Shown in pieces: positions 5,128 to 9,408 of a DNA stretch of 9,408 nt. The stretch spans positions 1-9,408 of the forward strand of contig CAKQKN010000073.1 of assembly GCA_934249215.1 (NCBI GenBank), read 5' to 3'. The DNA is from an uncultured Clostridia bacterium (lineage in GTDB: Bacteria > Bacillota > Clostridia > Christensenellales > Borkfalkiaceae). Within the stretch, counting starts at the first letter, position 1, and each line of letters starts with the position of its first letter. Position numbers and translations under genes: made by a program. Below the pieces are notes generated by a model. That model saw only the letters and a program-made list of their open reading frames with translations, had not been told where the DNA came from and ran no database searches.

Positions 5128-6936
5128 ATGAAAAAGCTTACTTCGGAACAACTCAGAAGCTTATATTTGAAGTTTTTTGCGGACCGCGGACACGCCGTGA
5201 TACCGTCGGCGAGCCTTATTCCCGAAAACGATCCGTCCGTTCTTTTCACGACGGCGGGAATGCATCCGCTCGTGCCGTATCTGCTCGGCGAAAAACACCC
5301 CGCGGGCAAGCGTCTTACCGACGTTCAGAAATGCGTGCGCACGGGCGATATCGAAGAAGTCGGCGATTCTTCGCACTGCACGTTCTTCGAAATGCTCGGC
5401 AACTGGTCGCTCGGCGATTATTTCAACGAACAGGCGATCAGGTGGAGTTATGAATTTCTCACGAGCCCCGAGTATCTCGGGATCCCCGTCGAAAAACTCG
5501 CCGTCACCGTTTTTGCGGGCGACGAGGACGCTCCGCGCGACGAATCGAGCGCGAAGATCTGGGAAGAGTGCGGAATCAAAAAGGAAAACATTTTTTATCT
5601 GCCGAAAAAGAACAACTGGTGGATAGCGGGCAAGACGGGTCCGTGCGGTCCCGACACCGAAATGTTCATCATTCACGATCAGGCGCCTTGCAGCGAGCAT
5701 TGCGATCCTTCGTGCGACTGCGGAAGATATCTCGAAATCTGGAACAACGTGTTCATGCAGTTCTATCGCCACGAAGACGGAAGCTATACGAAACTCACGC
5801 AGCGCAACGTCGATACCGGAATGGGGCTCGAAAGAACGCTTTGCACGCTTAACGGCACGGCGAGCGTTTACGACACCGATCTGTTTGACGGCGCGAAAGC
5901 CGAGATCGAAAGACTTACCGGCAAGAAATACGGCGAGAGCGAAGAAGTTACCAAGGCGTTCAGAATCATTCTCGACCATATCCGCACCGCGACGTTTATG
6001 CTCGGCGACACGAGAGGCGTCGTTCCCTCGAACGTCGATCAGGGCTACATTCTGCGCAGACTTATCCGCAGAGCGGTGAGATTTTCCAGACATCTGGGGC
6101 TTGAAACGGGCAATTTAAGACACGTTGCCGCCGCTTTCGTCGAAAAATATAAGGACGTATATCCCGAACTCAAAGCCAACGAACAGAAGATTTACGGCGA
6201 ACTCGACAAAGAAGAGGAAAAGTTCGGCAAAGCGCTCGAGGACGGGCTCAAAGAATTTAATAAAGTGGTCACGCACATTCCCGGAAACACCATTCCCGGA
6301 AAAACCGCGTTCAGACTGTACGATACTTACGGATTCCCGCTCGAAATGACCGTCGAGCTTGCGAAAGAACACGGATTCACCGTTGACGAGGACGGCTATC
6401 ACGCCGCGTTTGCGGAGCATCAGAAAAAATCTTCTGCGGGCGCCGAACAGAAGTTCAAAGGCGGGCTTGCCGACACGGGCGAAGCGACCGCGCGGCTTCA
6501 CACGGCGACGCACCTTATGCACGCCGCGCTCAGAAAAGTTCTCGATCCGTCGGTCGGACAGCGCGGTTCGAACATTACTTCCGAAAGACTGCGTTTCGAC
6601 TTCAATTTCGACCGTCCGATGACGGCGGAGGAAATCGCCGAGGTAGAAAAACTCGTCAACGAAGCGATTGCCGCCGACGTTCCCGTCGTAATGGAAGAAA
6701 TGAGCCTCGACGACGCGAAAAAATCGGGCGCGATAGGTCTTTTCGAAAGTAAATACGGCGATAAAGTCAAGGTCTATACGATGGGCGAGTTCAGCAAGGA
6801 AATCTGCGGCGGACCGCACGCAAAGCGCACGGGAGAACTCGGAACGTTCAAGATCGTCAAAGAACAGTCGTCATCGAGCGGCGTAAGACGTATCAAGGCG
6901 ATTCTTATTCCCGCGGAAAATGCGGAAAACAAATAA
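5128..6936 (+). CDS. alaS: Alanyl-tRNA synthetase, short form
   Basis: AlaRS charges tRNA-Ala and hydrolyses mischarged Ser/Gly-tRNA-Ala. The class II catalytic domain is complete: motif 2 region TFFEMLGNWSLGDYF and motif 3 GMGLERT (231-237). An insert with C188, C192, C196 and C198 before YLEIWNNVFMQF could bind zinc. The helical tRNA-recognition domain follows (about 245-450). The editing centre is present: HTATH at 458-462 and CGGPH near the end, followed by SSGVRRIKAI. At 602 residues it is far below the usual 850-900. Compared with E. coli, about 100 residues (the beta-barrel ahead of the editing core) are missing before HTATH, and everything after the editing domain (coiled coil and C-Ala) is absent. 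The ending looks natural, with no frameshift visible. The start has AGAGG 7 nt upstream. It is second in the cysS operon after a 97-bp gap. Confidence 0.95.
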   Translation: MKKLTSEQLRSLYLKFFADRGHAVIPSASLIPENDPSVLFTTAGMHPLVPYLLGEKHPAGKRLTDVQKCVRTGDIEEVGDSSHCTFFEMLGNWSLGDYFNEQAIRWSYEFLTSPEYLGIPVEKLAVTVFAGDEDAPRDESSAKIWEECGIKKENIFYLPKKNNWWIAGKTGPCGPDTEMFIIHDQAPCSEHCDPSCDCGRYLEIWNNVFMQFYRHEDGSYTKLTQRNVDTGMGLERTLCTLNGTASVYDTDLFDGAKAEIERLTGKKYGESEEVTKAFRIILDHIRTATFMLGDTRGVVPSNVDQGYILRRLIRRAVRFSRHLGLETGNLRHVAAAFVEKYKDVYPELKANEQKIYGELDKEEEKFGKALEDGLKEFNKVVTHIPGNTIPGKTAFRLYDTYGFPLEMTVELAKEHGFTVDEDGYHAAFAEHQKKSSAGAEQKFKGGLADTGEATARLHTATHLMHAALRKVLDPSVGQRGSNITSERLRFDFNFDRPMTAEEIAEVEKLVNEAIAADVPVVMEEMSLDDAKKSGAIGLFESKYGDKVKVYTMGEFSKEICGGPHAKRTGELGTFKIVKEQSSSSGVRRIKAILIPAENAENK

Positions 6937-7098
6937 TCGCAAACAGTTATAATCGTCGTTTCAAAGTTATACGACGAAACGAGTTTTTCGGCAAATCGCA
7001 GGCGAAAAACGGCAAGCTTTGAAAAAAGCGTGCGTTTCCGTTTTGGCGGGCGGCGGTTTGTCGTTTCGAAATAAAAAATCATAGTTAGAGGTGTCATA
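6937..7098 (+). promoter_or_regulatory. Structured greA leader with a possible promoter
   Basis: A perfect TATAAT at 6948-6953 lies just past the alaS stop, but no good -35 is found 17 bp upstream. Downstream are three short stems: TCGTCGT/ACGACGA (6953-6959 with 6971-6977), GTTTTTCG/CGAAAAAC (6983-6990 with 7003-7010), and GCTTT-GAAA-AAAGC around 7016-7029. None is followed by a T-run, so no clear alaS terminator is seen. greA may be transcribed from here, by read-through from cysS-alaS, or both. Confidence 0.35.
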
Positions 7099-7569
7099 AT
7101 GGCTGAAAAAATCTTTCTTACCGAAGAGGGTAAACAAGAGCTCGAGAAAAAATTAGAGTACTTGAAAATGGTAAAGCGTCCGGAAATTACCGAACGCATC
7201 AAGATCGCCCGTGAGTTCGGCGACCTGTCCGAAAACGCCGAGTACGACGCGGCGAAAACCGAGCAGGCGCTCATCGAAGGCGAGATCAGCGAACTCGAAG
7301 CGAAACTCAAAGTTGCCGAGATCATTACCGTCAACTCGAGAAAGGACGTCGCAAGCGTCGGCGCGACCATAGAATATACCGATCTTTCGGACGGCAAGAA
7401 ATATAAGTTCGAGATCGTCGGTACGACCGAAGCCGATTTCCACGCGGGCAGAATTTCCAACGAATGCCCCATCGGCAAAGCGGTTATGGGTAAGCGCGTA
7501 GGCGACGAGTGCGTCGTCGAAGCCCCCGCCGGCAACTATTCGATCGTTCTCAACAAGGTTTCTTACTGA
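7099..7569 (+). CDS. greA: Transcript cleavage factor GreA
   Basis: GreA enters the secondary channel of RNA polymerase and stimulates cleavage of backtracked RNA, rescuing stalled complexes. The 156-residue product has the normal length. The N-terminal coiled coil (about 1-77) carries the tip EFGDLSENAEYDAAK with D42 and E45, which match the catalytic acidic pair D41/E44 of E. coli GreA. The C-terminal FKBP-like domain includes the typical CPIGKAVMGKRVGDE stretch and ends in IVLNKVSY. The ATG at 7099 follows AGAGGTG with 5-6 nt spacing. It is separated by only 21 bp from the next gene and is probably co-transcribed with it. Confidence 0.97.
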   Translation: MAEKIFLTEEGKQELEKKLEYLKMVKRPEITERIKIAREFGDLSENAEYDAAKTEQALIEGEISELEAKLKVAEIITVNSRKDVASVGATIEYTDLSDGKKYKFEIVGTTEADFHAGRISNECPIGKAVMGKRVGDECVVEAPAGNYSIVLNKVSY

Positions 7570-7590
7570 TCAGAAAATCGTTAAAGCGAT

Positions 7591-8601
7591 ATGGATAACA
7601 GGATAACCAAAACGCGGCTTTCGAATCTTTTGTCGTACGATTGGCTTAAAATCATCGCCATAATCGTGGCGATCGTGCTGGTGTGGAGCCTTGCGTTCAC
7701 GATCGGTGCGCCGCGGGCGTCGGTGGGGCAGACTTTCGGTCTGTTCACTTACGCCGATTTCGGCGTTGCCGAAAGCGAGGGCGAACTTCTTTCGGACGCA
7801 AAGGAAAACGGCGCGTTTTCATACGATGTTCTCGATTTCGGAACGCGTTCGCTTACCGAGGACTATTTCGGAACGATAATGTCCGCCGCGAATTCCGTTC
7901 GGGAAGGGGATATTATGATTACTTCGGATTTCCCCGAGGCGCGCGACGAGCATAAATCGCGGATGAGGACTTTCGTGGACGGATACTATTCCGTCGTTTA
8001 CGATTTCGATTCGCTCATTTCCGAAGCAAAGGACTACGCGCTTTCACACGGGGTTGTGGAATCAGACGGAAAATTTGCGATTGACGAACAGGTCGTCGAA
8101 AGCGTTTTTTCCGCAAGGATGGAAAAAGATCCGCGTTTCCGCAATAAAAAATCGCAGAAATACTTGGGCGGCGTGAAAAGCGAGTGCGAGAGAATAAAAG
8201 CTGTCTGGAACAACGCGTGCATGCTGGAAAAGGTGCTCGGCGAACATCCGGAAGTTGCCGTTAAATATCGCGTGTTCACGCAGGTGCTCGATTCGCTCGA
8301 TAAGGAAGATCGGGCGTATGACGAGTATTACAAGTTGTGGGAGAAAGAAACCGAAAAGATTTACGCGCTCGATCTCGGCAAACTCGTCGGTGGAAAAGAC
8401 AACGTAAAGGACGTTTTCGCGCGGAACGTGAAACTCGAAAACGGCGAACAACTCGTTTCGTCGGACGGCGTCGTCCTGTGCGTTTTCAATTATAAGTTCA
8501 GTCAGCCCGATCTGCAGTACGAAACGCTCGGGTTCGTGGGCTATATAATCGGGAGATTCAGCAACTTTCTTGAAGAAAAGCCGACGGATTATATCGCTTG
8601 A
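7591..8601 (+). CDS. Uncharacterised single-pass membrane protein
   Basis: I do not recognise a characterised family. The 336-residue product has a short basic N-terminus (MDNRITKTRLSNLLSYDWLK) and one strong hydrophobic helix at about 21-41 (IIAIIVAIVLVWSLAFTIGA). An extracytoplasmic region of about 295 residues, rich in D/E/K/Y, follows. By the positive-inside rule the N-terminus is cytoplasmic, so it is an anchored protein rather than a cleaved secreted one; no lipobox is seen. The outer part has helical stretches (about 180-260) and no Cys-rich or repeat pattern. The start has no good Shine-Dalgarno sequence (TTAAAGCGAT before ATG), so translation may be coupled to greA, 21 bp upstream. 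Clostridial genomes, as I recall, carry similar small anchored hypothetical proteins. No function is assigned. Confidence 0.85.
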   Translation: MDNRITKTRLSNLLSYDWLKIIAIIVAIVLVWSLAFTIGAPRASVGQTFGLFTYADFGVAESEGELLSDAKENGAFSYDVLDFGTRSLTEDYFGTIMSAANSVREGDIMITSDFPEARDEHKSRMRTFVDGYYSVVYDFDSLISEAKDYALSHGVVESDGKFAIDEQVVESVFSARMEKDPRFRNKKSQKYLGGVKSECERIKAVWNNACMLEKVLGEHPEVAVKYRVFTQVLDSLDKEDRAYDEYYKLWEKETEKIYALDLGKLVGGKDNVKDVFARNVKLENGEQLVSSDGVVLCVFNYKFSQPDLQYETLGFVGYIIGRFSNFLEEKPTDYIA

Positions 8602-8618
8602 ATATCGGTCGATTTTTT
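8582..8618 (+). terminator. Weak terminator candidate after the membrane-protein gene
   Basis: A poor stem (CGAC 8582-8585 with GTCG 8608-8611, ATAT 8591-8594 with ATAT 8602-8605, separated by an uneven internal loop) spans the stop codon and runs into six T's at 8613-8618. The T-run is good and the stem is weak, so termination here is uncertain. Confidence 0.25.
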
Positions 8619-8625
8619 CGGTTGT

Positions 8626-8671
8626 TTTGCAATATCCTTATAAATAGATTTGCAATAATCTTATAAATAAA
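8626..8671. repeat. Two 23-bp imperfect tandem repeats upstream of the decarboxylase
   Basis: TTTGCAATATCCTTATAAAT followed by AGA (8626-8648) is repeated as TTTGCAATAATCTTATAAAT followed by AAA (8649-8671), 20/23 identical with no gap. Each unit holds TTGCAA and TATAAA, resembling -35 and -10 words, but only 6 bp apart within a unit, which does not make a promoter. The promoter of the next gene probably lies here, but I cannot fix it. Confidence 0.7.
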
Positions 8672-8696
8672 TTTTGAAATCGAAAACGGGGGTGCT

Positions 8697-9408
8697 ATGG
8701 GCTTAATATCCGATATGCTCGAAAGATATGCGAAGTCGGGCGCCGAACGTTTTCATATGCCGGGACATAAGGGAAAAGGCGAGGGCTTTTTGTCATCCGT
8801 CTATCCCTACGACGTCACCGAACTTTCTTTTTCGGACAATCTTGCCGATCCCGAAGGGGTAATTCTTCAAGCGGAAGAAGATCTCGCTCGTATCGTCGGC
8901 GCAAAAAGGAGCAGAATACTTACGGGCGGCTCGACGCTCGGCGTTCTCGTTTCCGTTTACGCGGCGTATTCCTTTTTTAAGAGCGAGCGAAAAAAACTCG
9001 TCGTTCCGAAAAGTTCGCACAAAAGCGTTTATAACGCAATGCGGATACTCGATCTCGAACCCGTGTTTATTCCGGAAAAAATCGTGGGTGGGCTGACGCA
9101 CCTCGAACTCGAAAAGCTTCCCGAACTGTGCGATAACGGTGTTATAGGCGTACTTTTGACTTCGCCTGACTATTTCGGGCGAGTGACGGATCTTGCTTTT
9201 TGTTCGAGCGCGATCAAAAAATGCGGCGGCTTTCTCATAACCGACGGCGCACACGGCGCGCACCTTCCGTTCACGGACAAAAGGTTATATGCCGGGCGGT
9301 TTTCGGATATCTGGGTGGACGGCGCGCACAAAACTCTTTCGACGCTGACGCAGGGCGCGCTTCTGAACATCGGGGACGAACGACTGACGGACTACGTTGA
9401 GGACGGGC
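8697..9408 (+). CDS. Orn/Lys/Arg decarboxylase-family PLP enzyme, 5' part
   Basis: The frame is open from ATG 8697 to the window edge: 237 residues and no stop, so the gene is cut by the window, not broken. GGGGGTG stands just before the ATG. The N-terminus has the family signature RFHMPGHKG (18-26). PLP-site elements follow: GGSTLG (about 79), a conserved SSHKS (about 106), DGAHGAH (D183, H186; D183 expected to bind the pyridine nitrogen) and DGAHKTLSTLTQGALL, where K212 should form the Schiff base with PLP. The family contains arginine, lysine and ornithine decarboxylases and the YaaO-like enzymes of Firmicutes, which feed polyamine synthesis or have an unproven substrate. The short N-terminus, without the response-regulator-like wing domain of the large E. 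coli enzymes, favours the YaaO-like type. Substrate cannot be read from this part. Confidence 0.9.
   Translation, partial: MGLISDMLERYAKSGAERFHMPGHKGKGEGFLSSVYPYDVTELSFSDNLADPEGVILQAEEDLARIVGAKRSRILTGGSTLGVLVSVYAAYSFFKSERKKLVVPKSSHKSVYNAMRILDLEPVFIPEKIVGGLTHLELEKLPELCDNGVIGVLLTSPDYFGRVTDLAFCSSAIKKCGGFLITDGAHGAHLPFTDKRLYAGRFSDIWVDGAHKTLSTLTQGALLNIGDERLTDYVEDG

Noticed and set aside
5161..6093. Long minus-strand ORF opposite alaS (also 6115-6819)
   Set aside because: Same antisense pattern as over serS and cysS, caused by codon bias of the real gene.

Overview
The window looks like chromosomal housekeeping DNA from an uncultured Firmicutes/Clostridia-type bacterium. Signs of this are sigma-A promoters with textbook -35/-10 boxes, Shine-Dalgarno-led starts, tRNA genes with encoded CCA ends, a short Cys-rich-insert alanyl-tRNA synthetase, and a YaaO-like Orn/Lys/Arg decarboxylase. 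The class is an inference from gene content; no phylogeny was run. I found no defence, mobile or otherwise exotic system here.

Left end (1-720): six tRNA genes on the minus strand, transcribed Gly(UCC)-Arg(UCU)-His(GUG)-Gln(UUG)-Lys(UUU)-Lys(CUU). They run from a perfect-consensus promoter (TTGACA, 17 bp, TGCTATAAT; 691-719) to a long rho-independent terminator (73-115). A second, probably bidirectional, hairpin lies at 20-39.

809-1744 (minus): a decayed MFS transporter gene with an internal deletion, an in-frame TAG and a frameshift. 1745-2083 holds no intact gene, only an imperfect inverted repeat and the serS terminator.

2084-5030: serS (minus) and cysS (plus) diverge from a 262-bp intergenic region that contains one good promoter for each. 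alaS follows cysS on the same strand, probably as one operon. The 97-bp gap holds a 21-codon lysine-rich ORF in frame with cysS after its TGA stop. AlaS has only 602 residues and appears to lack both the beta-barrel that precedes the editing domain and the whole C-terminal coiled-coil/C-Ala region, while keeping the catalytic and editing centres. None of the three synthetase genes shows a T-box leader.

6937-9408 (plus): greA (transcript cleavage factor) is followed 21 bp later by a gene for an unrecognised single-pass membrane protein. After a 95-bp gap with a 23-bp imperfect tandem repeat comes the 5' part of an Orn/Lys/Arg decarboxylase-family gene that runs off the window.

Together the intact genes serve translation (tRNAs, three synthetases), transcription elongation (greA) and possibly polyamine or amino-acid metabolism. 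The points most worth a second look are the double-trimmed AlaRS, the post-stop extension of cysS, the hairpin between the two tRNA-Lys genes, the decayed MFS gene with its adjacent inverted repeat, the membrane protein linked to greA, and the tandem repeat before the decarboxylase.
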